Source of the DNA: Leptolyngbya sp. SIOISBB | Lineage (GTDB): Bacteria > Cyanobacteriota > Cyanobacteriia > Phormidesmidales > Phormidesmidaceae | DNA: 64,000 nt | Direction of reading: 5' to 3' | Assembly: GCA_010671905.1 (NCBI GenBank) | Contig: JAAHII010000001.1 | Span: 1,240,001 to 1,304,000, forward strand | Part shown: piece after piece, positions 29,405-39,067 of the stretch | How the letters are laid out: every line of letters starts with the position of its first letter | Position numbering within the stretch: the first letter of the stretch is position 1 | Made by a program: the position numbers and the translations under genes | Notes under the pieces: model-generated | Databases searched by the model: none | The model's input: only the letters and a program-made list of their open reading frames with translations | Told to the model about the DNA's origin: nothing

Positions 29405-30511
29405 TTAGCTTGGCAATGGGAGGACCGATACCGCTAGCGCCACTGGCGTGGCCTCCTCACTGGCTAATAACTCTGGGAAGTTGTGAGCATTCGGCGCATG
29501 CATGGATTGAATTCCCAGCGTTGCCCGGTTAATCAGATCGGCATAGCTAGGAATCATCCGACCCTGGCTGTCTAAGATGGACTGATTGAAGTTAAAACCG
29601 TTCAAGTTGAAGGCCATGGAAGCAATCCCCAAGGCCGCAAACCAGATGCCAACCGTAGGCAAAGCCGCCAGCAAGAAATGAACTGACCGACTGTTGCGCA
29701 TGGCCACCCCAGCTATTAGCAAGCGTCCTAAATACCCAGCGTGGCTAGCCAGGAGATTATAGGTGACTTCCTGCTGCCCAAAGCGATAGCCTGTGTTGAT
29801 CGATTCTGCTTCTGAGCTTTCGCGCACTAAACTGCCGGTGACTAGCGAACCATGAAGCGCACTGAGTAGTGCCCCGCCAAAGATGCCTGTCACTCCCAAC
29901 ATGTGAAAGGGATGCATCAAGACGTTGTGTTGAGCTTGCAGAGCCAGCATAAAGTGGAAGGTGCCGGATACCCCCAGGGGCATACCTTCCGAAAAGCTGC
30001 CCTGCCCGATGGGATAAACCAGCAAAACCGCCGTAGCGGCAGCCGCAGGGGCGGAAAAGGCTAGGGCAATCCAGGGGCGCATGCCCAGGCGATAACTCAG
30101 TTCCCATTGGCGTCCCAAGTAGGCCCAGATGCTGATTAGCAGATGCAAGACGATGAGTTGGTAAGGGCCGCCATTGTAGAGCCATTCAGCAATCGAATCG
30201 GCTTCCCATAAAGGATAAAAATGTAAACCGATCGCGGCAGAAGTCGGCACCACAGCCGCCGTAATGGGATTGTTACCGCTCAGGAGCGAGCCCATCACGG
30301 GTTCCCGAATCCCCTCCATGTCAACCGGGGGGGCCGCCACAAAGGCGATCGCAAATACGGCCAAAGCCACCAAAAATGCAGGTATCATCAGCACCCCAAA
30401 CCAACCGAGATAAATGCGGTTGCGGGTACTCGTCACCCACTCAACAAATTGCTCCCAAGAACGGAAGAGATCAAGTTCGGGTTGTCGCCCGTAATGTGTG
30501 GTCGTGCTCAT
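29405..30511 (-). CDS. psbA: Divergent photosystem II D1 protein (rogue/sentinel type PsbA)
   Basis: 368 residues with the five-helix D1 plan ([62 protein letters not shown]). By D1 numbering Tyr161, His190, His198, His215, His272 and His332 are kept. Oxygen-evolving-cluster ligands are changed: Asp170 to Glu, Glu189 to Gln, Glu333 to Ala, Asp342 to Leu. Ser264 of the QB site is Ala. Such rogue D1 forms yield PSII unable to evolve oxygen and are known from low-oxygen or dark conditions. Chlorophyll f synthase (ChlF) is a related possibility. The start is ATG at 30511 with AGGTTTCG ahead. Site A lies 223 bp upstream. Confidence 0.9.
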   Translation of the reverse strand: MSTTTHYGRQPELDLFRSWEQFVEWVTSTRNRIYLGWFGVLMIPAFLVALAVFAIAFVAAPPVDMEGIREPVMGSLLSGNNPITAAVVPTSAAIGLHFYPLWEADSIAEWLYNGGPYQLIVLHLLISIWAYLGRQWELSYRLGMRPWIALAFSAPAAAATAVLLVYPIGQGSFSEGMPLGVSGTFHFMLALQAQHNVLMHPFHMLGVTGIFGGALLSALHGSLVTGSLVRESSEAESINTGYRFGQQEVTYNLLASHAGYLGRLLIAGVAMRNSRSVHFLLAALPTVGIWFAALGIASMAFNLNGFNFNQSILDSQGRMIPSYADLINRATLGIQSMHAPNAHNFPELLASEEATPVALAVSVLPLPS

Positions 30512-30733
30512 GAACGAAACCTCCAAAAATGAGGATACTTCGGCGCTATTCAGTCGATTCAGAGCACTGGTACTGTAGATACTCCAGCACTTAATCAATG
30601 GCGCCAAATAGATAAAAAAGGGGGAGCAAATTTGGCAATACTTGCCTTACCCCCCTAAGGAACTGCTCTGCAAGAAAGGATGACTAGCCCAAAAAATGCT
30701 GCGATTGCCAACACTTTCTTACCATGCAATTCC

Positions 30734-30759
30734 ACTATATAGCTAGATAGTAATTTAGT
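30734..30759 (-). promoter_or_regulatory. Shared near-palindrome, site A (upstream of rogue D1)
   Basis: The plus strand reads ACTATATAGCTA then GATAGTAATTTAGT. The two 12-base arms match at 9 of 12 positions as an inverted repeat around a GA. The reverse complement matches site D upstream of heme oxygenase at 21 of 23 positions. Sites B and C share the core ATATA(A/G)CT...TAGTA. Confidence 0.6.
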
Positions 30760-30823
30760 CAACAAAAACTTCTGCCTTTTTGTCGCCTTGTGCATTTTGG
30801 TCAAGGACATCTCGTTTGTGTGC

Positions 30824-30882
30824 GGGGAATAGGAAGCAGGGAATAGGAAGCAGGGAATAGGGAATAGGGAATAGGGAATAGG
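30824..30882. repeat. Purine-rich short tandem repeat (GGGAATAGGAAGCA / GGGAATA units)
   Basis: Two 14-base units followed by four or more 7-base GGGAATA units. A related degenerate repeat is at 4540-4575. Typical cyanobacterial heptamer-type repeat; no coding. Confidence 0.7.
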
Positions 30883-31117
30883 TTTGGATTGAGGTTTCTG
30901 GTTTAAATCCTTCAAAGCAAATGGCCAGGCGCGGGCTGGTGAGCGACGGACTCTGACCATGCAACGGTTGAATGCGACGGAGGGCCAGATTATCCGTGAC
31001 GTGGCCCATGCTAGAAGCTGAGATGCTTGACGCTTCGAGCTGAGTCAGAATTCTTGGTGAGAGGGGCTACAGGTCATCAGGAGTGAGCCTTCTCACACCC
31101 CAGTTGCGATCGCGACA

Positions 31118-31210
31118 ATATAGCAGAAGGCGGAATGCGGAATTGAAATGCAGGCTAGAAAGTGGTTTCAATCATCCAGGGCGGCTGGAACAAACTGCGG
31201 CTTGCTATAT
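31118..31210 (+). repeat. Short dispersed repeat, family E, copy 2
   Basis: It starts ATATAGCAGAAGGCGGAATG and ends AACTGCGGCTTGCTATAT, so its ends are inverted repeats of about 8 bp. It matches the copy at 11525-11654 at both ends but is 37 bp shorter. Confidence 0.45.
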
Positions 31211-31448
31211 CTCTCCCAGCACACCCTCAAAGCGGCGGCGCTGCGACAGCTATCCCCAGCTCGGAATAGAGGCTTCAAAACAACTTCGCGCCGTGACCTA
31301 GCGAGCCCTCTAGCTGGATGATCCAAACTTGGGCTTCCTAACTGCATGCGGACACCTCTCAAGCACAGTCATACGGCCCTCGATTTCTCCCATCGCATGG
31401 GTGGGTGTTTGGCAGTTGGCCCGAGCCAAGACCTGTTTAGTGTGAACT

Positions 31449-32678
31449 TCAGGCTTTTTGGGCTATGCCCATGGCGCGATTCATAAACAGTTGTTTGAAC
31501 GGTGATTGCGCCAATCCTAAAAGTCCGCAACGGCGAATCACCTGCAGAGGCAGCCACGTATTGGAGAACAAGCGGATAGCCAAATCAGTAGCAAACAGGG
31601 TCAGTTCACTATCGATTTGTCGCCGTTGCTGATATTGCTGGAGGATGGCTGGGTGGCCCAAATCACGCCCTTGGCGATGGGTTTGAATGAGTAACTTAGC
31701 GAGTGTTGCGACATCTCTGAGACCCAGGTTAAAGCCCTGTCCTCCAACCGGGTGGGTCGTGTGAGCGGCGTCTCCGACAAGAACAATGCGATCGCGAAAG
31801 TAGTCATTAGCGTGTTGGCGACGGGGCTGGTAGCAGTATCGAGGCGAAACCGAAAGCACTCGCCCCAACTGGGGACTGATGCGAGATGTTACGGCTTCCA
31901 TGAAAGCCTCATCCTCTAATGCCATCAATGCGTTTTGTTCCTCTGACCGAATTGTCCAGCAGAGGCAACAGCGAGATGCGGTGGGTGCCTGTGGCGGCGA
32001 TACCATCGGTAGAAGGGCACAGGGGCCACTGGGATGAAACTGTTCGTAGCCAATGTGTTGGTGCGAAAACTCTGTGATGATCGTACAGACGATTAAAACC
32101 TGGTTGTAGCGCCAATCTCTGATCGGGATATGGGCTTGCTGCCGAATACCCGATTGCTTGCCATCGGCCCCCACAATCAATTGGGCAGAAAGATGTTGCT
32201 GTGTCTCTGCCGTTTCGATCGTAATTTGGGCTTGTTTAGAGTGTTGCGTAATCGCCTTGACGCTGGCGGGGCAAACCCACTCAACATTAGGCGACTCCTG
32301 TAATTGTTGGTGAAGCGCCTGCTCAGTCACCCAATTTTCGACCACATAGCCGAGAGCTGGAACGTGCATGTCTGCTCGACTCAGGGTCGTTGTGAAGGGA
32401 AATCCTGCATCCGAAATCTGAACTTGATGAATCGGGGAAACTCCCAGGGCTTGCATGGGTTGCCAAACCCCCATCTGGTCAAAAATTTGGGCTGATCCCA
32501 GGGCGATCGCGCTGGCTCGCCCATCATCTTTTTCCACTTTTTTTTCTAGGGGTTGCGCTTCTACTAAACCCACTCGCAACGGGGTGCGGTTCAGGGCATT
32601 CGCTAAGGACAAACCCACCATCCCAGCACCAACAATGAGGACGTCGTAGTCATGATCTAAGGGGTTGGACAAATTCAT
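31449..32678 (-). CDS. UbiH/Coq6-type FAD-dependent hydroxylase
   Basis: 409 residues. The FAD motif DVLIVGAGMVGLSLANALN is at residues 12-30, GADGKQSGIR is the DG motif near residue 170, and RIVLVGDAAHTTHPVGGQG is the second FAD motif near residue 295. The UbiH/Visc family signature (HPVGGQGFNLGLRD) is complete. These enzymes hydroxylate quinone precursors with O2 in ubiquinone makers; in cyanobacteria the substrate may be a quinone or another ring. It lies upstream of the D1-variant gene on the same strand, separated by 940 bp. Confidence 0.85.
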   Translation of the reverse strand: MNLSNPLDHDYDVLIVGAGMVGLSLANALNRTPLRVGLVEAQPLEKKVEKDDGRASAIALGSAQIFDQMGVWQPMQALGVSPIHQVQISDAGFPFTTTLSRADMHVPALGYVVENWVTEQALHQQLQESPNVEWVCPASVKAITQHSKQAQITIETAETQQHLSAQLIVGADGKQSGIRQQAHIPIRDWRYNQVLIVCTIITEFSHQHIGYEQFHPSGPCALLPMVSPPQAPTASRCCLCWTIRSEEQNALMALEDEAFMEAVTSRISPQLGRVLSVSPRYCYQPRRQHANDYFRDRIVLVGDAAHTTHPVGGQGFNLGLRDVATLAKLLIQTHRQGRDLGHPAILQQYQQRRQIDSELTLFATDLAIRLFSNTWLPLQVIRRCGLLGLAQSPFKQLFMNRAMGIAQKA

Positions 32679-33113
32679 AATGGATCATCATCTCCACAAA
32701 AGCGATCGTGATGAGAAGAGGTAGCGACAGCAACGAGAAAGATGAAAACGAGACTGATCAGGGTGTTCTGGAGCATCATTACGGCATTACAGAAACCGGG
32801 AGCTTGAACCGCTGTTTTTAGAACAACGGCCCATGATGCGATGGTCCTCTGGACCGGTCTTCGACCATCGCACCACTTCAAACGATGACAACGGTTGTCC
32901 GTTGTGGATGTGGGGCGTTGGGTCAGAAGGCTCACGGGTGGAGCCTTTTGAGCGAACTGTGAGGGAATCAACCCACTCTATAGCGAAATTTTTTCAGGGC
33001 AATTCGCTGAGTTTGGATTACCCATCAAAAAAGTGTGTAGCCCCCTGCGAAAAGCAGGGGGGCAGCAACAGCGGGGGAGCCCCAATCTGTAGCGCTACTT
33101 TGCAGAATGGGCA
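32679..33113. other. Intergenic region with two hairpins
   Basis: No gene. It holds a 10-bp hairpin at 32837-32872 (TGCGATGGTC / GACCATCGCA) and the stem-loop at 33040-33062. Confidence 0.5.
33040..33062 (-). terminator. Terminator of the petC-like/arsA-like unit
   Basis: GCCCCCTGC pairs with GCAGGGGGC over GAAAA. On the minus strand the stem is followed by TACACACTTTTTTGA, so a T-run comes within eight bases. It lies about 50 bp after the ATPase stop codon. Confidence 0.6.
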
Positions 33114-34315
33114 TTACGCAGCAGAGTTTATAGAAGTATCTGCCGTAAATTGAATTCTCAGATGGTCGTCTTCTAATTTAGCTCCTGCTGGTTGTAAGGC
33201 TGCCAGGGCTTGAGGAAGCACTAGATTGCGACGATGATTACCGATGCGAATATTCAGTTCATCCCCCGTCTTGTGCAGGTAGATTTGTTCCTTCGGAATA
33301 TTCGGGAGATAAACTTCTAGATAATAGTCCTCAAGTTGCTGAACCACTCGGAGTGTGGTTTCCCGGTAGTAAACCTGGGTCGGATCTTCATCGCCATAGA
33401 GAGTCTCTTTCAACCGTTCTAGTGCTGCCAAGCCACAGAGTTCTTCACTGTAAAGTGGCACTTCTTTGATGGGTAGCGGCTGAAAGTTTTCCTGAATTTC
33501 CTGACGATACCGTTGCTGCATCTCCTTCCAACGAGCGAAGAAGGGATCGCTCACCTGTTCCGGAATAATGCGATTGGCAATCACTAGATCAGTGGCCACA
33601 TTATATAAACTCAGGTAAGCATGGGCCCGAAGTGACTCGCTAATCACCATTTTTTCCGGGTTGGTGACTAATCGCACGGTGGTTTGAGCACTATCTGTAA
33701 GGACTCGCTCCAGAGCTTCAATTTGTTCGTAGAACTCGTAAGGTGCATCCATCACCTCTTGATTCGGTAGCGAGAAACCCGTCACGCGCTTGAAAATCGG
33801 TTCAAACACCGGGCTCAGGGTATTGGCCATCCCCTGGAACGGTTTTGTAAAAGCGGCGCATATACCAGCCAGAAATTTCTGGCAAGCTGAGCAGGCGCAG
33901 GGCCGTACCGGTTGGGGCCGAATCTACAATCAAGACATCGAAATCGCCCGCATCGCAATGGCGCTTCATCCGCACCAGGGCAAAAATTTCATCCATGCCG
34001 GGCAGCACGGCTAACTCTTCTGCCTGTACCCCATCCATGCCCTGAGCTTGGAGCACTTCGGTAATGTAGCGCCGCACCGCCCCCCAGTTTTGCTCCATTT
34101 CTCTTAAGGCATCGAGCTCAGCGGCCCACAGATTAGATTGAATCAGTTTGGGGTCATGGTTCAATTCCAGATCAAAGCTGTCTGCCAGTGAGTGGGCCGG
34201 ATCGGTACTCAACACCAGGGTGCGATACCCCAGTTCTGCTGCCCGCAGGGCGGTGGCTGCAGCCACTGAGGTTTTACCGACGCCTCCTTTGCCAGTCATC
34301 AAAAATAATACGCAT
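33114..34315 (-). CDS. ArsA/Get3-type anion-transporting ATPase with C-terminal HSP20-like domain (two frameshifts)
   Basis: About 400 residues when joined. Two single-base corrections restore the family: A5 at 34301-34305 read as A4 gives [20 protein letters not shown], and T4 at 33843-33846 read as T3 gives [16 protein letters not shown]. The P-loop is GKGGVGKTS, switch I is [13 protein letters not shown], and [17 protein letters not shown] is the A-loop region. The last 80 residues ([22 protein letters not shown]) look like the small alpha-crystallin-like domain of cyanobacterial ArsA. The cargo is unknown: tail-anchored proteins are as likely as arsenite. It follows the Rieske gene by 21 bp. 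Confidence 0.82.
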
Positions 34316-34336
34316 GGTCAAAAACCTCTCACTTCA

Positions 34337-34869
34337 TCACACCCACCAGGGTTGTTCACCGGTACGTGGGTCAGTCTCGTTCCAGGGGTAAATCCAAATG
34401 GCGTCATCTTTCACCGCCACATGAACAATCTTGAGTGGCAGGGGGCTGGCCCCCGGACAACGCTGCCATCAGGGGCGTAGAGCGAGCCATGACACGGGCA
34501 TTGAAACTGCTGATCGCTCGGATTCCAGGGAAAGGTGCAGCCCAGGTGAGTGCAGTTATCGACAATCCCCATGGGGGACACAGAACCATCCATTTGGATC
34601 GTCAGATAAGTGGGTTCACTGGCTAATCCTGCAATCAGGGCACGAGTACCAGGCGGTTCAGCCAGAATTTGACTGGCCGGAATGGCATTGCCTAGTTTGT
34701 CTTTAGCGAGGATGCCGCCCCCTTCAGTGACCTCCCGAGGCGGAACCAGGAATTGGGCAATTGGGTACAGCGCCGATCCGGCAGTGGCCGCGACCGTTGC
34801 CCCAGTCAGAAAGTTAAGCAGTTGCCGTCGTGACAACGACGAGTTTTCATAAGGAATGGCATTTTCCAT
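34337..34869 (-). CDS. petC: Rieske iron-sulfur subunit of the cytochrome b6f complex (PetC-type, frameshifted C-terminus)
   Basis: About 177 residues. The N-terminus has a twin-Arg SRRQLLNFL and membrane helix (GATVAATAGSALYPIAQFLV). The 2Fe-2S motifs are CTHLGC and CPCHGS. The printed frame ends at 34411 after GPAPCHSRLFMWR. Adding one G to the run at 34441-34445 gives GPAPLPLKIVHVAVKDD and an end at 34337 (EQPWWV), typical for PetC. It transfers electrons from plastoquinol. Being paired with an ArsA-type ATPase and near SQR, it may be an alternative PetC used under sulfide or low oxygen. Confidence 0.85.
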
Positions 34870-35011
34870 GATGCAAATTAGCTCCAGTCATTTCAATGAG
34901 AGTGCAGAAAGAAATCGTGTGGGGGTTCGGTAGTTCTCTCAAGAACCCAGGTTTTTGAGATTCACCCAGATCGCGGCACTGGATCGATCGCGTAGCCCCT
35001 AAAGACTTGAT

Positions 35012-35143
35012 CTAGGGGTTGTCATCATTTAGCAGTCAAACCCTGACAGTGAGAGGGCAACAGCCTCTAGCCGATGGAGTGAATGCGGGCGCGGTCAGGC
35101 TGATTCCCCAAGGTCTCTGGAATTAATGGATGACGCGCCCGAG
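35012..35143 (+). mobile_element. MITE-like element, family A, copy 2 (132 bp)
   Basis: It starts CTAGGGGTTGTCATCATTTA and ends GATGACGCGCCCGAG; the central ATGGAGTGAATGCGGGCGCGG is shared with copy 5. Same length as copies 1 and 5. Confidence 0.75.
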
Positions 35144-35308
35144 TGCTCGATCAACCTGAAAAATTTGAGCGTTGCTGAATTACGGGATGAATTCGCCCCC
35201 CGGCCCCCAATGCTGGTATCTCTTAGGCAAAACTCTGTCAAAGGATTGTATAGCCAGGCCTCTGGCCTTGAGTTGCCAGGGTGAAACCTCACCGCCTGTG
35301 GCACCTCT

Positions 35309-35507
35309 CCTTATCAAGGCTGCCGCTTATACATAAGTCATTCTTGAGAACATGCCTGAGGTTAGATCCCCCTCAATCCCCCTTAAAAAGGGGGACATCC
35401 AAGTTTGAATCGGATCGAGCCCCCTTAAAAAGGGGGCAGCGACAGCGGGGGATCGACCATTTGTGCTGAGTTCTTAGAGATGTGTATAAGCCGTAGCCTT
35501 ATCAAGG
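35309..35507. mobile_element. MITE-like element, family C, copy 2 (199 bp)
   Basis: The left end CCTTATCAAGGCTGCCGCTT continues ATACATAAGT; the right end GTGTATAAGCCG continues TAGCCTTATCAAGG. They pair over about 26 bases. The ends match copy 1 (8331-8814), but the interior is shorter: two CCCCCTTAAAAAGGGGG hairpins and GCGACAGCGGGGGA. Confidence 0.65.
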
Positions 35508-36132
35508 AGAGGTTTATACAAACTTCCGGTCCCTCTCCTTACCAAGGAGAGGAGAGGTTCTTCAGGCCCTCAATTTTGTTAAAACAGCCTTGAGATGACA
35601 GTTTTCTGGGTCGCAACCTGATGCCAAAATCCTTTGCTGACAAGCGATAGAGCAACTTATGCCTAACGGATAGAATACTGGGGGAGCCGGATTTCTCAAA
35701 GTCCCCAAGCATATAGCTCTCCAGGCATTCAAGAAAGGGGGATTGAGGGAGCGAGATCACTGGCAACTCAGATAGCTCTATCCTTCGATTTAGCAACGCC
35801 ACAATTTGAGTATCCCGTCGCGTGGGTCGCACCAGGGGGCTCATCCACTCGTCACCACGCGACAACCCTAAATGAACCTGAGTTCGGGATAAGCAGTCAG
35901 TCACGCTTTTACCGACCGATTGAGACTCAATGCCCCTCTCGGGAGGGGGTGCCAAAGGCGGGGTGGGTGTCGTTCTCCCCTCTCGGGCGATCAACCCACT
36001 CCTCAACCCCTCCCAGGAGGGGAAATATCCGGCTTGGGTCTGAACCCGAACTGACGCTAAATGAAGTCTTGACGCAGCATTCAGCTCTAAGAAAACTACC
36101 GAGGTGTAGTCGATCTTATTGCCGTCGCCCGT

Positions 36133-36211
36133 CCGATTAGAACCAGACTGCGGAGCCACTTTGCTGATGTGTGAAGGTTCAGAGCGCTCCTCAATGTCCT
36201 ACGCAAAGTGA
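36133..36211. repeat. Hairpin repeat F, copy 1
   Basis: It begins CCGATTAGAACCAGACTGCG and contains GAGCCACTTTGCTGA and GCAAAGTG arms around GGTTCAGAGCGCTCCTC. Nearly identical to 44186-44264 over about 78 bp. Confidence 0.6.
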
Positions 36212-36335
36212 CTGGAGCGACTACGGCAAAAGCAAGCAATGAGGAATTCAGGCCGTGAGCCAGCAGAAGCGATCGCTCATCCGACCGAAAAGTCTCTATT
36301 GCCCGTTTAATCACCCTGGATAAAATCGCCTGATT

Positions 36336-36551
36336 TTATGACAGGGATTGGTTTGACTTGCGAGTATTCAAGCCGAGCACCCCATACAGGGCACAGGAAC
36401 CCATCAGGCCAGTGAGTAGGGCAACGCCCCCAGCGATCGCTAATCCGATGCCTAAGGCTGAGCCCGTATAGGTTTGCAAACCTAAATACAGCAGCATCGC
36501 GGCGGCGATTAACCGCAGTAAACGATCGGTGGTACCAACATTGTTAAACAT
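36336..36551 (-). CDS. DUF2892 (YgaP-type) small membrane protein
   Basis: 71 residues from the ATG at 36551 (MFNNVGTTDRLLRLIAAAML). It has two hydrophobic helices with a glycine-rich stretch between them (IGLAIAGGVALLTGLMGSCALYGVLGL). The Cys-x-LYxxLG ending is the DUF2892 signature. The family is often fused to or beside rhodaneses and sulfide-related genes. An upstream in-frame start (36575) lacks family support. It may be co-transcribed with the DUF302 gene 200 bp upstream. Confidence 0.8.
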   Translation of the reverse strand: MFNNVGTTDRLLRLIAAAMLLYLGLQTYTGSALGIGLAIAGGVALLTGLMGSCALYGVLGLNTRKSNQSLS

Positions 36552-36750
36552 GGATTTTATCTCCAAAAAAATCAATCAAAGTTGTATTAGTCAAAATTGC
36601 ATTCGGGGAACATGTGGATGTTGTCAGTCACACCGACACATTCAGAAACTCAAGCATCAATGGCATGCACCCACGAGGCAAGCCCCGGCTATTATGCCGT
36701 CCCCAGGAGTGGGGAATGAATCTCAAGCGATTCCAGGACTTAGGCAAAAC

Positions 36751-37194
36751 TCAGGCCACGCCAGCCAGTTCAGGCGTAGCGGCAGCAGGCAGACGTTCGA
36801 TAACGGCCTGCATTTTTTCACTCGCTTCTAGGGCGATCGCCTTGGCCTCAGGAGTATGCACCATCAAAAACATTATCAGTGGATCAACCGCCGAGACTTC
36901 AACGCGGCCATCTTCATGCTCTTGAACCACCACATTGCAAGGGTAAAGTGCACCGGCTTTATCATCCGCTTGAATCATGTTGTAGGCGATGCCTGGATGA
37001 CAGGCCCCGAGAATTTTGTAATTCCGAAAATCTTTACCCAGCTTCTTTTTAAATGCCGCCTGCACATCAATTTCAGTCAGGATGCCGAGGCCTTCTTCTC
37101 GCAGCGACTCCGCTACCTGCTCTATAGCCTCTTCAAATGAGGCATTCACAACTTTACTAAAGTGATACATCGATCGTAACTCCGTTTGCTTCAT
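36751..37194 (-). CDS. DUF302 family protein
   Basis: 147 residues. The family core is FEEAIEQVAESLREEGLGIL, then DFRNYKILGACHPGIAYNMI and LYPCNVVVQEHEDGRVEVSA. DUF302 proteins are small soluble proteins of unknown activity often found with sulfur-oxidation, rhodanese and SQR genes. Two Cys (GACHP, YPCNV) are typical. It is divergent from SQR across a 485-bp intergenic region with operator-like sites B and C. An internal start MYHFSKV at 37170 is possible. Confidence 0.85.
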   Translation of the reverse strand: MKQTELRSMYHFSKVVNASFEEAIEQVAESLREEGLGILTEIDVQAAFKKKLGKDFRNYKILGACHPGIAYNMIQADDKAGALYPCNVVVQEHEDGRVEVSAVDPLIMFLMVHTPEAKAIALEASEKMQAVIERLPAAATPELAGVA

Positions 37195-37285
37195 TGCTAT
37201 TTAGTCAGGGAATCCGCTCATTAGGAAGGTCGCAAAGATCGCCTTAAGACATGAACGTGATCTGGAGACTGTTAACTTATCATTC

Positions 37286-37311
37286 ATTATATAACTGAAT
37301 AGTAATAAGAA
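37286..37311 (+). promoter_or_regulatory. Shared near-palindrome, site B (upstream of DUF302)
   Basis: It reads ATTATATAACTG then AATAGTAATAAGAA. It aligns with site A at about 20 of 26 positions, including TATATA and ATAGTAAT. It lies 92 bp before the DUF302 start. Confidence 0.55.
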
Positions 37312-37393
37312 TTGCGCCGATCCTTAATTTTCTAGCCGCCTGACGAGAAAGCAATCCTCCGAAAGGATCCATAGATTTTATTCTATTTTCAAC

Positions 37394-37420
37394 GTCATAT
37401 AACTAATTAGTAGTATAGTT
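37394..37420 (+). promoter_or_regulatory. Shared near-palindrome, site C (upstream of SQR)
   Basis: It reads GTCATATAACTA then ATTAGTAGTATAGTT. The inner arms ACTAATTAGT form a perfect 10-bp palindrome. It shares ATATA(A/G)CTA..TAGTA with the other sites and lies 260 bp before the SQR start. Confidence 0.55.
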
Positions 37421-37679
37421 GAATGAAGTTGTTTGGTAGTCCTTGTTTGAAGTACCTCATAACTTCCTCAAATTGTTGACTTATGGTTCTGTCCTATTGG
37501 CTGGTTCATAAGTCTAGAGAGCTGTTTTGCCCCTCAAGGGTTACTACGACTGCAGGGATTTTGGTCGCTCACCCTAGTCCCATGCTAAGGGTCCAGTCGT
37601 TCGAGAAAAGCGTGTGCGGCTCGCATGAGCACCTGAATAAAAAGCCCGAATGAATCAAGATGGAGGATGAAAAAGCAAT

Positions 37680-39000
37680 ATGGCCAATGTTGTTGTAATT
37701 GGGGGCCGGATTAGGGGGCTTGCCAGCCGCCTACGAACTACGGCATCTACTGCCGTCAGAACATACGGTTACCTTGGTCTCCGAGAAATCTGAATTCACC
37801 TTTGTTCCAGGACTGATTCAGGTAGCCTTCAATTTGAAGCCATTAGCGCATGTGCAGTTGGGCTTAGCTCAACTGGCTCAGCGCCACAACCTGAACTGGG
37901 TGTCGGGTAAGGTGACGGCTCTCGACCCGGCCAATCAGCGCCTGACGGTTGAGGGGCAAACCGCGATCGACTATGACTACCTATTGATTGCCACCGGTGC
38001 TGCTCTCGCTTGGGACTTGGTGCCGGGCACTGGCCCCCATGGTGGCTACACCCACTCTGTCTGTACGCCCGACCATGCCCTCGAAGCGCGGCAGGCCTGG
38101 TTGGAGTTTCTGGAAAACCCGGGGCCGCTTGTGGTCGGAGCGGCTCCGGGAGCTGGGTGTTTTGGCCCAGCCTATGAATTTGCCCTGATTGCCGATCAAG
38201 AACTGCGCCGCCGGGGATTGCGAGACCAAGCCCCCATCACCTATGTCACTCCAGAACCCTACGCCGGACATTTAGGTGTATCTGGTGTGACCCATGCCAG
38301 AGAGCTGACGGCAGAGTTGATGCAAGAACGGGGGATTGAGGTCATTGATAATGCCACCATTGCCGCAGTGGACCCCCAAGCGATCACCCTGACTGATGGC
38401 CGCCAGTTGCCCTTTAGTTACTCCATGATTTTGCCCGCCTTTCGCGGCGCTCAGTTTATTCGAGCGGTGCCTGGACTCGGTGATGAAAAGGGATTTGTTC
38501 CCATCTTGCCCACCCAGCGCCATCCCCAGTTTGCTAACATCTACGCCGCTGGAGTGAGCGTTAAATTGGCCCAGCCCGATGTCACCCCGGTACCGATTGG
38601 GCTACCCAAAAGCGGACAAATGGCCGAAGCAATGGCGACTGCGGCGGCCCACAATATTGCTGTTGACCTCAAGGCCATCAAAGCCAGTCATCAAGTGCCG
38701 ACTTTAGAGGCCCTCTGTTTTGCTGAGTTTGGTAAGACGGGCATTGCCTACATTGCTGCTCCGGTACTCCCCGACCCCAAAACCGGGAAGCGGAAAAGCT
38801 CCTATGCGGTGCGGGGTGCCTGGGTCGTGTGGGTGAAAGCCGCTTTTGAAGAATATTTCATGGTGAAAATTCGTTTTGGCGTCGGCATGCCCTGGTACGA
38901 GCGGTTGGGACTCCGGACGCTGTTCGGGCTGAAACTACTGAAGGATGTTGCCGTGCTGCCTAAAACGGCCGCCACGGGCTCTGAATCCTTAGTGAGTTAG
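37680..39000 (+). CDS. sqr: Sulfide:quinone oxidoreductase (frameshift near the start)
   Basis: About 439 residues. Reading G5 at 37701-37705 as G4 fuses MANVVVIGAGLGGLPAAYEL; the AGGAGGAT-like site ahead fixes the ATG at 37680. The FAD motif is IGAGLGG, and LLIATGAAL and IYAAGVSVKL are later FAD segments. Three Cys at about 127 (SVCTPDH), 159 (GAGCFGPAYEFA) and 345 (ALCFAEFG) match the three redox cysteines of SQR. It oxidises sulfide to sulfane sulfur or polysulfide and reduces membrane quinone, supporting anoxygenic photosynthesis or detoxification. Its neighbour is an ArsR-type regulator. Confidence 0.9.
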
Positions 39001-39067
39001 GCTTCCCCCCTCCAGTGGGCCGCGACTGTCCTCCAGTAGGCCGTGACTGTTACCCTCTCGCAGACTC

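Larger units (their letters stand above)
30608..31448. other. 840-bp intergenic region upstream of the D1 variant
   Basis: No supported gene. It holds operator-like site A (30734-30759), a purine-rich tandem repeat (30824-30882) and a family E repeat (31118-31210). Confidence 0.55.
34870..36335. other. 1.46-kb repeat-rich region without a convincing gene
   Basis: It holds MITE family A copy 2, family C copy 2 and the hairpin repeat F copy 1. A 206-residue minus ORF (35539-36159) is made of such repeat material and has no domain. Confidence 0.55.
37195..37679. promoter_or_regulatory. Divergent promoter region between DUF302 and SQR genes
   Basis: 485 bp without a gene. Sites B and C lie near its centre. 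The region 37600-37679 carries the SQR leader, with GGAGGATGAAAAAG before the start. Confidence 0.6.

Noticed and set aside
29405-30511. Chlorophyll f synthase (ChlF) as first call for the D1 variant
   Set aside because: No far-red photoacclimation genes are near and several D1 residues are kept; rogue D1 fits better, though only a tree can decide.
30824-30882. CRISPR-like tandem repeat
   Set aside because: Units are 7-14 bases and lack spacers of constant length; simple sequence repeat.
35539-36159. 206-residue minus ORF
   Set aside because: It runs through dispersed-repeat material (its ends read repeats found elsewhere in non-coding DNA) and shows no domain or good start.
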